Numbered from the stretch's first letter, positions 1 through 8,650 are shown. The stretch is DNA of 64,000 nt from Burkholderia sp. WP9 (GCF_900104795.1 NZ_FNTG01000001.1:2418001-2482000), one strand, 5' to 3'. The notes: generated by a model from the sequence alone, not told the origin. Made by a program: numbers and translations.

Positions 1-105
1 GATTGGCTAACTCGGGGCACTTATACGTGGCGCTCGGCGCTCCAAAGCGGTTGTACAGCCACTCGCCCCGACCATCCCAGAACCACTCAAGAAGGGAGGC
101 ACATC

Positions 106-609
106 ATGGCAGAATTCCGTCTCTGGTCCGACGAATTTCCCACCAACGGCTTCATGCCGAAAGCCCACGAATATCACGACAAGGCGTTCGGCGTAGACGG
201 CGAAAACATCTCACCGGCATTGCAGTGGGAAGCGCCGCCGCCCGACACCCAAAGTTTCGCGCTGACCGTTCACGATCCCGACGCGCCGACCGGCAGCGGC
301 TTCTGGCACTGGGTCGTGGTGAACATTCCGGCCGACGCCCGCTCGCTGCCGCGCAATGCCGGCAAGGCGGACGGCTCGTTGCTGCCGCAAGGCGCGCTGC
401 AGGTGCGAAACGATTACGGCACGGTCGGCTTCGGCGGCGCCGCGCCGCCGCGTGGCGACAAGGCGCACCGCTACATCTTCCGTCTGCACGCGCTGCGGGT
501 GCCGCATCTGCCGATCAACGCGGACACCACCAACGCAGTGGCGCGTTTCATGACGCATCTGAACGAACTCGACTCGACCACTCATACCGGCCTGTACGAA
601 CTCAAATAA
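106..609 (+). CDS. YbhB/YbcL family PEBP-like protein
   Basis: A 167-residue cytosolic protein of the phosphatidylethanolamine-binding / Raf-kinase-inhibitor family (bacterial YbhB/YbcL branch). The signature is clear: ISPALQWEAPPPDTQSFAL, then DPDAP with GFWHWVVVNIP, and later the ligand-loop motif APPRGDKAHRYIF. The length is normal for the family. The start is fixed by a strong GGGAGG ribosome site. No signal peptide is visible. Bacterial members have no settled biochemical role, so the family is certain and the function is not. It stands alone ahead of an efflux pump gene on the same strand, about 125 bases away. Confidence 0.93.
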   Translation: MAEFRLWSDEFPTNGFMPKAHEYHDKAFGVDGENISPALQWEAPPPDTQSFALTVHDPDAPTGSGFWHWVVVNIPADARSLPRNAGKADGSLLPQGALQVRNDYGTVGFGGAAPPRGDKAHRYIFRLHALRVPHLPINADTTNAVARFMTHLNELDSTTHTGLYELK

Positions 610-734
610 TGCGCGAGACGCGATGCCGGCGCGCCGGCATCGTCGTTGCGACGGCCGGCTGTTTCGATGGCGGCGCGCAACGCGCGTGACTCGTCGCGTG
701 ACCGCTGAGCCTTCCCCTACAACTCGAACAATCG

Positions 735-2192
735 ATGCACGCACAACCATCGCGCAAGGACGGCGCCCTTCCCCCCGAAGCGGCCGACACACTCGCCCCC
801 GACACCGCGTTATCGGACAACACCGAACAAGGCCTGCCGGTTCCGCAGCGCTACTGGGCAATGCTGGTCATTGCGCTCGCCCTCACGCTGGCGGTGCTCG
901 ACAGCGCGATCGCCAACGTGGCGCTGCCGACTATCGCGCGCAACCTGCACGCTAGCGCCGCGGGTTCGATCTGGGTCGTCAACGCCTATCAGCTCGCGAT
1001 CACCATCTCGCTGCTGCCGCTTGCCTCGCTCGGCGATCGCATCGGCTACCGGCGCATCTACCTCGGTGGGCTGATCCTGTTCACGGTGGCCTCGCTCGGT
1101 TGCGCAATGTCGACTTCGCTGCCGACGCTCGCGCTCGCTCGCGTGATTCAAGGCTTCGGCGCCGCGGGCATCATGAGCGTCAATACGGCGCTGGTGCGCA
1201 TGATCTATCCGCCCGGTCAGCTCGGGCGCGGCGTCTCGATCAACGCGATGGTGGTCGCTGTGTCGGCGGCGGTCGGGCCGACCGTCGCTTCCGGCGTGCT
1301 CGCCGTCGCCTCGTGGCCGTGGCTGTTCGCGATCAACGTGCCGATCGGCATCGCGGCCATTGTCGGCGGCCTGAAGGCGCTGCCGATGAACCGCGGCCAC
1401 GAATCGCCCTACGACTACCTGAGCGCGGTGATGAACGCGTTCGTATTCGGCCTGCTGATTTTTGCCGTCGACGGACTCGGCCACGGCGAGCGCGTAGGCT
1501 ACGTCGCGATCGAAGTGATTGCGGCCGTGGTGATCGGCTATTTCTTCGTGCGCCGTCAGTTGACGCAGCCGGCGCCGCTGCTGCCGGTCGATTTGCTCAG
1601 GATTCCCATCTTTGCGCTTTCGATCGGGACCTCGGTCTGTTCGTTCTGCGCGCAGATGCTCGCCTTCGTATCACTGCCCTTTCTGTTGCAGGAAACGCTG
1701 GGATTGTCGCAGGTGGAAACCGGGCTGCTCATGACGCCCTGGCCGGCCGTGATCATCATCGCGGCGCCAATTGCGGGCTTCCTGTCGGACAAGGTGTCGT
1801 CGGGATGGCTGGGCGGCGTCGGGCTGGCCGCCATGACGGCGGGGCTGATATTGCTCGCCACACTCGGCGCGCACCCCGACGCCATGCAGATTGCGTGGCG
1901 CATGGCGCTGTGCGGCGCGGGCTTTGGCATCTTCCAGTCGCCGAACAATCGCACCATGCTGTCCTCGGCGCCGCGCGAGCGCAGCGGCGGCGCGAGCGGC
2001 ATGCTGGGCACCGCGCGCCTGACCGGGCAGACGCTCGGCGCGGCGCTGGTCGCGCTGATCTTCGGCGTTGCGCCGCAACACGGGCCGACCATCGCGCTCT
2101 ATGTCGCCGCGTGCTTCTCGGCACTCGCCGCCGTGATCAGCACGATGCGGGTGGTGCAGCCGGGGCATCGCGCAAGCGGCCTGAATGCTTGA
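735..2192 (+). CDS. MFS drug-efflux transporter, DHA2 (EmrB/QacA) type
   Basis: A 485-residue inner-membrane drug:H+ antiporter. After a polar N-terminus of about 40 residues the first membrane segment leads into LDSAIANVALPTIARNL, the DHA-family motif D. GDRIGYRRIY is MFS motif A, and PTVASGVLA matches the antiporter motif C region. The length fits the 14-helix DHA2 family. There is no convincing ribosome site before the chosen ATG, so the start is less certain. No membrane-fusion partner (EmrA-like) or adjacent regulator is present, so the substrate cannot be inferred. It converges on otsA, with a terminator hairpin between them. Confidence 0.9.
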   Translation: MHAQPSRKDGALPPEAADTLAPDTALSDNTEQGLPVPQRYWAMLVIALALTLAVLDSAIANVALPTIARNLHASAAGSIWVVNAYQLAITISLLPLASLGDRIGYRRIYLGGLILFTVASLGCAMSTSLPTLALARVIQGFGAAGIMSVNTALVRMIYPPGQLGRGVSINAMVVAVSAAVGPTVASGVLAVASWPWLFAINVPIGIAAIVGGLKALPMNRGHESPYDYLSAVMNAFVFGLLIFAVDGLGHGERVGYVAIEVIAAVVIGYFFVRRQLTQPAPLLPVDLLRIPIFALSIGTSVCSFCAQMLAFVSLPFLLQETLGLSQVETGLLMTPWPAVIIIAAPIAGFLSDKVSSGWLGGVGLAAMTAGLILLATLGAHPDAMQIAWRMALCGAGFGIFQSPNNRTMLSSAPRERSGGASGMLGTARLTGQTLGAALVALIFGVAPQHGPTIALYVAACFSALAAVISTMRVVQPGHRASGLNA

Positions 2193-2219
2193 CCGGAGTC
2201 GTTCGGACGCAGCCATGCA

Positions 2220-2262
2220 AAAAGGGCGCGTTTCGCACCACGCGATTCGCGCCCTTCTTCTC
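2220..2262 (+). terminator. Rho-independent terminator between the convergent MFS gene and otsA
   Basis: AAGGGCGCG (2222-2230) pairs with CGCGCCCTT (2248-2256) across a 17-base loop and is followed by a pyrimidine run. A-rich bases on the left also suit minus-strand use, so it may serve both genes. Confidence 0.65.
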
Positions 2263-2340
2263 ATCCAGAACCATCACATTGATTCAGCGACGTGACCAGC
2301 ACGCGCAGCGCAACCGCAAGCCGCGCGGCCGCTAATCCGG

Positions 2341-3768
2341 CTACGACGATGCGGTCACGTCAGCGAGCTTTACCGCTTTAGCGGCCACCGAAGAGGCCGT
2401 CGCGACGTTGCGCAGATCGGCGAGGAATGTATCGCGCCAGACGGACAGATTGTTCTCGCGCATCGGCGCCATCATGTCGGCATGCCGCGCCTGTCGCTCG
2501 GCGAGCGGCATCGACAATGCGCGCTCCAGCGCTTCGGCCATCTGCGACAGATCGAACGGATTGACGACCAGCGCGCCCGGCAACTGCTCGGCGGCGCCGG
2601 CGAATTGCGACAGCACCAACACGCCCGGATCGGCCGGATCCTGCGAGGCGACATATTCCTTCGCGACGAGATTCATGCCGTCGCGCAGCGGCGTCACGTA
2701 GCCGACCTGAGATTGGCGGAATAGCGCCATCAACAGATTGCGCTCGTATTTGCGATTCAGATACTGAATCGGGGTCCAGTCGAGCTGCGCGAACCGGCCA
2801 TTGATGCGGCCGGCTTCGCCCTCGAGCGTTTGCCGAATCCGCTGGTAAGTCGTCACGTCCGCGCGCGTCGGCGGCGCGATCTGCACCAGCGACACGCGAC
2901 CGTGCCAACCCGGCGCGTTCAGCAGCAGCCGCTCGAAGGCCTGGAAGCGTTCCACCAGACCCTTCGAATAATCGAGACGGTCCACGCTCATGATCAGCTT
3001 GCGCCCGCGCATGCCGTCGCGCAGGCTGCGCACCGGCTTACGGTCGGTGAACTGTTCGGCGGCCTTGGCAATCGCGTCCGGATAGATTCCGATCGGATAC
3101 GCGCCCACTTTGAGGAAGCGGTTGTACGCGTGCACCATGCCGTCCTCGCTCGAGGTGCCGTGCTGGCCGCGCTCGATGAAGTCGACGAACGACTGGCGGT
3201 CCGCCTCCGTCTGGAAGCCGATCACGTCATAGCTGCACATGGCCTTGACCAGTTCTTCGTGCGGCGGAATGGTCCGCAATACTTCCGGCACCGGAAACGG
3301 AATATGCAGGAAGAAGCCGATCGGATTCTTCACCCCCAGTTCACGCAGACAACGCGCGAACGGCAGCAGGTGATAGTCGTGAACCCAGATGATGTCATCG
3401 GGTTTGAGCAACTCCTTGAGTTGCTTCGCGAGCGTCGCGTTCACACGCTGGTAGCCCGCATATTCCTGCCGGTCGTAGCGCGACAGGTCATTGCGATAGT
3501 GGAACGTCGGCCACAGCGTCGCATTGGAAAAACCGCGGTAATACTGGTCGTAGTCGCGCTTGGTGAGGCCCACCGTCGCGTACGTCACGTTGCCTTGTTT
3601 CTCGATCACCGGAGCGCTCGGCTCACTCACCGTCTCGCCGCTCCAGCCGAACCAGACTCCGCCGGTTTCCTTCAACGCGTCCAGCACGCCGATAGCGAGG
3701 CCACCCGCTGCGGGACGGCCTTCCTGGGTCGGCGCGACACGATTCGATACCACGATCAGTCTGCTCAT
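2341..3768 (-). CDS. otsA: alpha,alpha-trehalose-phosphate synthase (UDP-forming)
   Basis: Glycosyltransferase family 20 enzyme, 475 residues, joining UDP-glucose and glucose-6-phosphate to give trehalose-6-phosphate for osmoprotection. Visible motifs: the N-terminal glycine-rich loop GGLAIGVLDALKETGG, VHDYHLLPFA, FLHIPFPVPE, the nucleotide-sugar site SVDRLDYSKGLVERF, and RDGMNLVAKEYVA. The reading frame extends 36 codons upstream, but the ATG of MSRLIVVSNRVAP at 3768 has a GGTGGAG ribosome site and is where the family begins. The phosphatase otsB is not in the window, so its partner must lie elsewhere. Confidence 0.96.
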   Translation of the reverse strand: MSRLIVVSNRVAPTQEGRPAAGGLAIGVLDALKETGGVWFGWSGETVSEPSAPVIEKQGNVTYATVGLTKRDYDQYYRGFSNATLWPTFHYRNDLSRYDRQEYAGYQRVNATLAKQLKELLKPDDIIWVHDYHLLPFARCLRELGVKNPIGFFLHIPFPVPEVLRTIPPHEELVKAMCSYDVIGFQTEADRQSFVDFIERGQHGTSSEDGMVHAYNRFLKVGAYPIGIYPDAIAKAAEQFTDRKPVRSLRDGMRGRKLIMSVDRLDYSKGLVERFQAFERLLLNAPGWHGRVSLVQIAPPTRADVTTYQRIRQTLEGEAGRINGRFAQLDWTPIQYLNRKYERNLLMALFRQSQVGYVTPLRDGMNLVAKEYVASQDPADPGVLVLSQFAGAAEQLPGALVVNPFDLSQMAEALERALSMPLAERQARHADMMAPMRENNLSVWRDTFLADLRNVATASSVAAKAVKLADVTASS

Positions 3769-3980
3769 TGGTGCTCCACCTAGTTCAGTTGTTTCGTTGC
3801 ATACGGATATGTGCCAAAAAGGTGCATGCAAGTCGCGTGCCGTTTTTTGAGATGTTGGAAATAAAAATGTATGCAAATGTGACGAGCGAGCAAAAACGCG
3901 CAGCGCCGCTCCGCCACGAAGAAATTTTTTCTGCTTTATCTGACGAAACCGGAACGCCTCTTACCGGTCGTCGAACCGTC

Positions 3981-4193
3981 TCAGGCGTCCTGCTCCGAGC
4001 CCAGGTCGCGCTGATATTCAAGCCCTTCCGGCCGCACGCCGCCCTGGTTGTGCTCGCCGTCTGGCGGCGCATCGGGCGCGACGCGGTTCTGCCCTGCCGG
4101 ATCGGGCGACGCCGTCGCGCTGTCCTTGCTGCCGCCCGGCCGGGAATCGCGCTTCGAATGACGCGCTGAACGTCGCAGTGCTGGATGTCTCAT
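3981..4193 (-). CDS. Small hydrophilic hypothetical protein
   Basis: A 70-residue, highly charged protein rich in Arg, Ser, Asp and Pro, with no membrane segment and no recognised domain. The start (MRHPALRRSARHSKR) is supported by a TTGGAGG ribosome site seven bases upstream. An ATG five codons earlier lacks one. It lies between divergently oriented otsA regulatory DNA and the sigma54-associated cluster. It may be intrinsically disordered. Coding status is inferred from frame, ribosome site and strand consistency only. Confidence 0.5.
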   Translation of the reverse strand: MRHPALRRSARHSKRDSRPGGSKDSATASPDPAGQNRVAPDAPPDGEHNQGGVRPEGLEYQRDLGSEQDA

Positions 4194-4346
4194 GATCCAC
4201 GCCTCCAAGGGGAAGCCTGCCGCCAGTTTTGCGGCATCAATACAGTCTAGGGGCCGCCAAGGTAATTTGCCGGTAAAAGATGCGCCGGCTTTGTAACAAG
4301 TACATAAATTCTCGACGTCGGACTGTGGCGCAACGCACGGAACGCG

Positions 4347-4616
4347 TCAGAGTTGCATGCGTGGCGACGGTGACGGCCACCCCTGACTGGCTTGTGGCGT
4401 TTGCGTGGGCTGCGGCGGCGGATCGCCAATCGGCGGAGCGACTGGTTCGATGGGTTCGATCGGTTGCGGCCCCGGATCGGGACTCGGAACAGGAATGGTG
4501 TCGGGCTCGCCGGGACTCGGTGGCGCAATCGGAGGAGCTGATGGCGGCTCGATCGGCTCGGGGCGGTGAGCATGCATCGGCAGGGGAAGCACGGGAGCGG
4601 CAGCGTATTCCGGCAT
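4347..4616 (-). CDS. Small proline-rich protein, probable sigma54-dependent gene
   Basis: An 89-residue protein with Pro-Glu-Pro-Ile, Pro-Pro-Ser and Pro-Pro-Gln repeats from about residue 18 onward, so probably extended and unstructured. There is no clear signal peptide or membrane segment. The ATG at 4616 has a GAGG ribosome site and is only about 24 bases downstream of the predicted start of transcription from a -24/-12 promoter (4652-4665). It lies just downstream of the sigma54 response-regulator gene on the same strand. The function is unknown. Its placement suggests it is an output of that regulator. Confidence 0.6.
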   Translation of the reverse strand: MPEYAAAPVLPLPMHAHRPEPIEPPSAPPIAPPSPGEPDTIPVPSPDPGPQPIEPIEPVAPPIGDPPPQPTQTPQASQGWPSPSPRMQL

Positions 4617-4649
4617 GTTGTGTATCCTCGTTTGCGTTCCAACGGAATG

Positions 4650-4667
4650 CAGCAAGGCCTGTGCCGT
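4650..4667 (-). promoter_or_regulatory. Sigma54 (-24/-12) promoter of the proline-rich protein gene
   Basis: On the minus strand the sequence is CGGCACAGGCCTTGCTG. It has GG and GC with the required ten-base separation, a GGCAC -24 box and a TTGCT -12 box. Transcription would start near 4640, 24 bases before the ATG at 4616. It is one of three such sites within 4.2 kb. Confidence 0.65.
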
Positions 4668-4708
4668 TACGGATGCGCCCGGCAGGATCACATCGGCGGT
4701 GGTGAACG

Positions 4709-4741
4709 GTGTCAGCGGCGCGGGTGGCACGCCGCTGACAC
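4709..4741 (-). repeat. 11-bp perfect inverted repeat 3' of the sigma54 regulator gene
   Basis: GTGTCAGCGGC (4709-4719) and GCCGCTGACAC (4731-4741) form a perfect stem with an 11-base loop. It sits just after the stop codon of the regulator and 45-90 bases upstream of the predicted sigma54 promoter. No U-run follows. It could end the regulator transcript or be an enhancer-type binding site. Confidence 0.55.
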
Positions 4742-4751
4742 GCAGTGACGA

Positions 4752-6152
4752 TTAAGCGTCCGCGCCGCCCAGTGCGCGCGATTCGTCGGCGGCATCGCCG
4801 TCTTCGCGCGCGTCGTTGCCATACTCGACGAGGCGGTTGTACAGCGTCTTCAGGCTGATGCCGAGGATCTCGGCGGCCCGCGTCTTCACGCCGCCGCACT
4901 GCTCGAGCGTCGCCAGAATCAGTTGACGGTCCGCTTCGGCAAGCGACGTGCCGAACGGAATCGTAATCGCGGTGCCGGCTGCGGGCTTGGACAGCGTGAT
5001 CTGCAGCGGCACGGTCGCCGTGCTGTCCGAATCCGAACCCGACATGATGTGCGCGCGCTGCACGTAGTTCTTCAACTCGCGCACATTGCCCGGCCACGGG
5101 TACGACATCAGCATGTCCTTCACGGCTGCGGGGAAATGCTTTTTGGTACTGTGGCGTTCGTTGAGTTCGTCGAGGAAAGCCTGCGCCAGCAGTTCCACGT
5201 CCTTACCGCGTTCGCGCAACGGCGGCAAACTGATCGGAAACACGTTCAACCGATGGTAAAGGTCGAGCCGCAGCTTGCCTTCCAGCACGGCCTGCTCGGG
5301 ATCGCGGTTGGTCGCCGCGATCAGGCGCACGTCCGTTTCGATTTCCTTGGTCGTGCCGACCCGCATGAACATGCCGGTTTCCAGTACGCGCAACAGCTTG
5401 ACCTGCAACTCGATCGGCATTTCGGTGATTTCGTCGAGGAACAGCGTGCCGCCGTTCGCGCGCTCGAAATAACCCTTGTGCTGACGGTCCGCGCCGGTGA
5501 ACGAGCCGCGCTCGTGGCCGAACATCTCCGATTCGATCAGGTTCGGCGAAATCGCGCCGCAGTTCACCGCGAGAAACGCGTGCTTACGGCGCAAGCTGAG
5601 CTGGTGCAGCGTCTGCGCGGCGACTTCCTTGCCGGTGCCCGACTCGCCCACCAGCATGACCGAAGCCGCGGTCGGCGCGACGCGGCCGATCTGGTCATAG
5701 ACCTCCTGCATGGCCGGCGAATTGCCGAGCATCAGACCGAAGCGGCCCATGCGGCGCAGCTCGCCGCGCAACGTGCCGATTTCCGCTTTCAGGTCGCCGG
5801 CGCGCGGCAGGCGCGAGAGGATCGCCTTCACGCGCTGCATGTTGATCGGTTTGACCAGATAGTCGGTGGCGCCCATTTTCAGCGCGTTGACCGCCGACTC
5901 GACCGTGGCGTGGCCGGTAATCACGATCACTTCCACGCCGGAGCGCGGATCCAGATCTTCGAACAGATCGACCCCGCTGCCGTCCGGCAGCTTCAGGTCC
6001 GTAAAGACAACGTCCGGCATCTGCCGGACCAATTGAATGCGCGCTTCGCGCAAATCGCCCGCGGTGGCAGTGGTCAGGCCGTCTTCCCCGATGATGGCGG
6101 AAAGCGCCTCGCGGGTACCGGCATCGTCATCGACAATCAGTACATGTGGCAT
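4752..6152 (-). CDS. Sigma54-dependent response regulator (NtrC family)
   Basis: A 466-residue enhancer-binding protein. The receiver domain occupies residues 1-120, with the acidic pocket DDD at 8-10, the phospho-accepting Asp52 (TDLKLPDGSG) and Lys101. The AAA+ domain spans about 140-370, with Walker A GESGTGKE (169-176), the sigma54-contacting loop GSFTGA (216-221, Ser in place of the usual Ala), Walker B GTLFLDE (235-241) and the sensor sequence ATNRDP. A Fis-type helix-turn-helix ends the protein (RAAEILGISLKTLYNRL). No histidine kinase gene is adjacent, so it is an orphan regulator here. Its helix-turn-helix closely resembles that of the second activator at 7467-8525, suggesting related DNA sites. 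The start follows the family. Confidence 0.93.
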   Translation of the reverse strand: MPHVLIVDDDAGTREALSAIIGEDGLTTATAGDLREARIQLVRQMPDVVFTDLKLPDGSGVDLFEDLDPRSGVEVIVITGHATVESAVNALKMGATDYLVKPINMQRVKAILSRLPRAGDLKAEIGTLRGELRRMGRFGLMLGNSPAMQEVYDQIGRVAPTAASVMLVGESGTGKEVAAQTLHQLSLRRKHAFLAVNCGAISPNLIESEMFGHERGSFTGADRQHKGYFERANGGTLFLDEITEMPIELQVKLLRVLETGMFMRVGTTKEIETDVRLIAATNRDPEQAVLEGKLRLDLYHRLNVFPISLPPLRERGKDVELLAQAFLDELNERHSTKKHFPAAVKDMLMSYPWPGNVRELKNYVQRAHIMSGSDSDSTATVPLQITLSKPAAGTAITIPFGTSLAEADRQLILATLEQCGGVKTRAAEILGISLKTLYNRLVEYGNDAREDGDAADESRALGGADA

Positions 6153-6459
6153 CGCGTCTCGAAAGCCTGCAAGCGTGGGTGTGGGAATACATGCTAAGGC
6201 GCATGCTTAAAAGCGCGCCGACGGCCTGGCGCTTTGCCGGGCTGCCAGGTGCTCCAATGTGAGCGCCCACCAACCTGAACGAAACACGCCAACCACCGAC
6301 TTGATTCAATATTGCAACAATATCGAGCCAAAACCCCCGGTATAAACCGACATTGTTGTCTATTTACCTATTATACGGCTTTATCGAGGCAAAATTAACA
6401 AGGCACCCGGGCGCCGCCCGCTAGGGCGGCACACCGGCGACGCTGTTTAAACAGTGCCG
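6153..6459. other. AT-rich intergenic control region upstream of the sigma54 regulator
   Basis: About 300 bases without a gene. It contains a perfect palindrome, ATATTG-CAA-CAATAT (6309-6323). It also contains a minus-strand TATAAT (plus-strand ATTATA, 6370-6375) with TTAATT 17 bases upstream, a plausible sigma70 promoter for the regulator gene giving a leader of roughly 210 bases. The palindrome lies downstream of that start, where a repressor could act. Confidence 0.45.
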
Positions 6460-6729
6460 TCAGCTGCGAGGAAACGGCCATGCGCCGCCGTTGCCGTTCG
6501 GATACGCGGAGCCGTTGGCGCCATGCGCGCCCGGGCTCACATCGGCCGCCGGAGCCGCATTGGCCGCGGGGGTTGCCGGCGCCGCCACCGTACCGCCTTC
6601 GTTTTCCCAACGGCTCAATTCACGCGCCACCGGAATCTGAGCCGCGCGGCTGCGCTGCACATAACGGATAGCCAGAAAGCCACCGAGCGCCATCAGCGCG
6701 CCGAAGATGCCGATTTTAGGTCGTGCCAT
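6460..6729 (-). CDS. Small single-pass membrane protein
   Basis: An 89-residue protein. Residues 4-24 (PKIGIFGALMALGGFLAIRYV) form one membrane segment. A charged stretch follows, then a low-complexity tail rich in Ala, Pro, Asn and Gly. The frame is open further upstream, but the ATG at 6729 has an AAGGAG ribosome site. It lies 47 bases downstream of the DUF883-like gene on the same strand and is probably cotranscribed with it from the sigma54 promoter at 7241-7254. No family is recognised. A stress or envelope role is inferred from context only. Confidence 0.65.
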   Translation of the reverse strand: MARPKIGIFGALMALGGFLAIRYVQRSRAAQIPVARELSRWENEGGTVAAPATPAANAAPAADVSPGAHGANGSAYPNGNGGAWPFPRS

Positions 6730-6776
6730 CGTGAACTCCTTGTCTTCATGAAGCGGATTGGTACCGGAACGCGCGT

Positions 6777-7094
6777 TTAGCGCGTCGTCAGGACGCCGAG
6801 CACGAAGCCGACGCCCGCGGCAATGCCGATCGAACGCCAAGGGTTGTGGCGCACGTAGCGTTCGGTATTGACGGTGGCTGTCCGGTAACGACGTTGCGCA
6901 TTCTGCTGCGCGTCGCCCAGCGCCGATTGCAGGGTTTCGACGTGCGTACCCAGCTTGTCGCGCAGCGCGTCGACGCCCTCGCCAGGCACGTTGGCGGCAA
7001 GCCGCAGCATTTCTTCCGAGTCCTTCAGCAGCACCCGCAGATCTTCGACAATCTTCTGGCCGCCGAGTGCAAGCTGTTGCGTGGTGTCAGTCAT
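6777..7094 (-). CDS. DUF883 / ElaB-YqjD family membrane-anchored protein
   Basis: A 105-residue protein with the family layout. An amphipathic, helical N-terminal two-thirds (LALGGQKIVEDLRVLLKDSEEMLRLAANVPGEG and following) leads to a conserved RYVRHNPWRSIGIAAGVGFVLGVLTTR end carrying one membrane segment. E. coli ElaB and YqjD anchor at the inner membrane and bind ribosomes in stationary phase or stress; that role is from the family and is not shown here. Of two consecutive ATGs, the second (7094) has better spacing to the AGGAG site. A -24/-12 promoter lies about 135 bases upstream. Confidence 0.85.
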   Translation of the reverse strand: MTDTTQQLALGGQKIVEDLRVLLKDSEEMLRLAANVPGEGVDALRDKLGTHVETLQSALGDAQQNAQRRYRTATVNTERYVRHNPWRSIGIAAGVGFVLGVLTTR

Positions 7095-7466
7095 CATTCA
7101 CTCCTGGTCTGAGTTCGGCGTTCGCGTGAGCTTTCCGGCGAGCCTGCCGGGCCTGCGGATCGGCAAGCGCCACCCGCAGTGACGAGCCATCGAATGGCAT
7201 CGGATCGCGAGAAAAAGCACACGCGTGTCGGGTGGAATTCGCAAACACCGTGCCCGGTAACTTTGACCTTAAATCCCAAGGCGGTCGCTGCGCCAGGGAC
7301 TTTCGACCGACCAGAAACGAATGTATCCGCAGGCCTTCACATCGATTGCCGAAAACGGTGCCAAAGTGGTTAAATCAATCTTTGAGAGATAGCGGCTTGA
7401 CTGGTTTATCTCGTTCCCAGGCCTGCGCGCCGCAACAACGAACACATTTGCACAGGACCCCCGTTT
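7095..7466. other. Divergent intergenic region between the DUF883 gene and the second sigma54 activator
   Basis: 372 bases without a gene. It holds the sigma54 promoter for the minus-strand pair and upstream DNA where an activator could bind. GTGCCAAA at 7358-7365 recurs inside the inverted repeat upstream of the 8754 promoter (8663-8670). No convincing promoter for the plus-strand activator gene was found. Confidence 0.4.
7239..7256 (-). promoter_or_regulatory. Sigma54 (-24/-12) promoter of the DUF883 / small membrane protein pair
   Basis: Minus-strand GGGCACGGTGTTTGCG: GGCACG at -24 and TTGC at -12 with exact ten-base GG-to-GC separation (7253-7254 and 7241-7242). It is the best match of the three in this region. 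Transcription would start near 7229 and run into 7094 and then 6729. Confidence 0.72.
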
Positions 7467-8525
7467 ATGGCGTCAATCGACCTGGACTCGCCCGCCGTCT
7501 CCGCCGGCGGCAATGGTTCGGCACAGGCGAAGCAGCGCGTCGCGGACGGCATCGCGGGACTGAAGTCGTACGGCCTGCTGTACGGCTCGTCGCCGGTGAT
7601 GCTGGATCTGTACGAGCAGATCGAACGCGTCGCCGGCACCGACGCGACCGCGCTGATCATCGGCGAATCGGGCACGGGCAAGGAATTGATCGCCCGCACG
7701 ATTCACGATCAAAGCGGCCGTAAGGACGCGCCATTCGTCGCCGTGAACTGCGGCGCGATTCCCGACGAACTCATCGAAGCCGAACTGTTCGGCCACGAAA
7801 AAGGCAGTTTTACTGGCGCGGTGCAGGGCCGCATCGGCTACTTCGAACATGCGAACGGCGGCACGCTGTTCCTCGACGAGATTACCGAAATGGCGCCGGT
7901 GCGTCAGGTCAAGCTTCTGCGCGCGCTCGAAACGGGCACCTTTTATCGCGTGGGCGGCAATGACCTGATCAGCGGCAACGTGCGCGTGATCGCCGCGACC
8001 AATCGCGACCCGGCGGTCGCGGTCAAGGAAAACGGTCTGCGTGAAGACCTCATGTACCGGCTCGCGGTTTTCCCGCTACGCGCGCCGCCACTGCGCGAGC
8101 GTGAGAACGATCGCGAACTGCTCGCGCAGCACTTCCTCGCGCTGCTCAATCAGCAGGAAGGCACGAGCAAAAGCTTCAGCAAAAAATCGATCGAAACGCT
8201 GCGCACCTGGTCGTGGCCGGGCAATGTGCGCGAGTTGAAGAACGCGGTGTATCGCGCCTTCATTCTCGCGGAGAAGACGGTGGAGCTGCCGCATCCGCAT
8301 CTCGCGTCGCGCGTGAAAAAGCCCATGACCCAGGGCGATGCGATGAGCGTATGGATCGGCACGCCGCTCGCCGACGCGCAAAAACAGATCATTCTCGGCA
8401 CGCTCAAATATTGCGGCGGCGACAAACGTCGTGCGGCCAAAGCACTTGGCGTGAGTCTCAAGACGCTGTACAACCGTTTGAGCGCATACGGCGACGAAAG
8501 CGCGGAAGACGAGTCCGAGCAATAA
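7467..8525 (+). CDS. Sigma54 activator without a receiver domain
   Basis: A 352-residue enhancer-binding protein starting almost directly with the AAA+ domain: Walker A GESGTGKE (66-73), GSFTGA loop (113-118, Ser variant), Walker B GTLFLDE (132-138), ATNRDP sensor, WPGNVRELKNAV, and a C-terminal Fis-type helix-turn-helix (RAAKALGVSLKTLYNRL). Only about 40 residues precede the AAA+ domain, so there is no receiver, GAF or PAS sensor. It would be constitutively active unless controlled by level or by a partner, as in PspF-type activators. The 4752-6152 protein has the same architecture plus a receiver, and the two helix-turn-helix regions are very similar. Confidence 0.92.
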   Translation: MASIDLDSPAVSAGGNGSAQAKQRVADGIAGLKSYGLLYGSSPVMLDLYEQIERVAGTDATALIIGESGTGKELIARTIHDQSGRKDAPFVAVNCGAIPDELIEAELFGHEKGSFTGAVQGRIGYFEHANGGTLFLDEITEMAPVRQVKLLRALETGTFYRVGGNDLISGNVRVIAATNRDPAVAVKENGLREDLMYRLAVFPLRAPPLRERENDRELLAQHFLALLNQQEGTSKSFSKKSIETLRTWSWPGNVRELKNAVYRAFILAEKTVELPHPHLASRVKKPMTQGDAMSVWIGTPLADAQKQIILGTLKYCGGDKRRAAKALGVSLKTLYNRLSAYGDESAEDESEQ

Positions 8526-8536
8526 CTTCGTGACAC

Positions 8537-8567
8537 GGTACTCACGTGGAAAAGCCGCGTGAGTACC
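8537..8567 (+). terminator. Stem-loop 3' of the receiver-less activator gene
   Basis: GGTACTCACGTGG pairs with CCGCGTGAGTACC around a five-base AAAAG loop, giving 13 pairs with one G-U. It starts 11 bases after the stop codon. No U-run follows, so it could also be an RNA-stabilising or factor-dependent end. Confidence 0.5.
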
Positions 8568-8650
8568 GGCATCGTGCATCTGACAGCGCTTGCAAAAAGC
8601 CCTTGCTTGCGCGCGTCGAATTCCGAATCCAATCCCTTCGCACCACCAAT

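Noticed and set aside
3795..3830. Possible sigma54 promoter upstream of otsA (GGCACATATCCGTATGC on the minus strand)
   Set aside because: The GG and GC are three bases too far apart for sigma54, so spacing excludes it despite good boxes.
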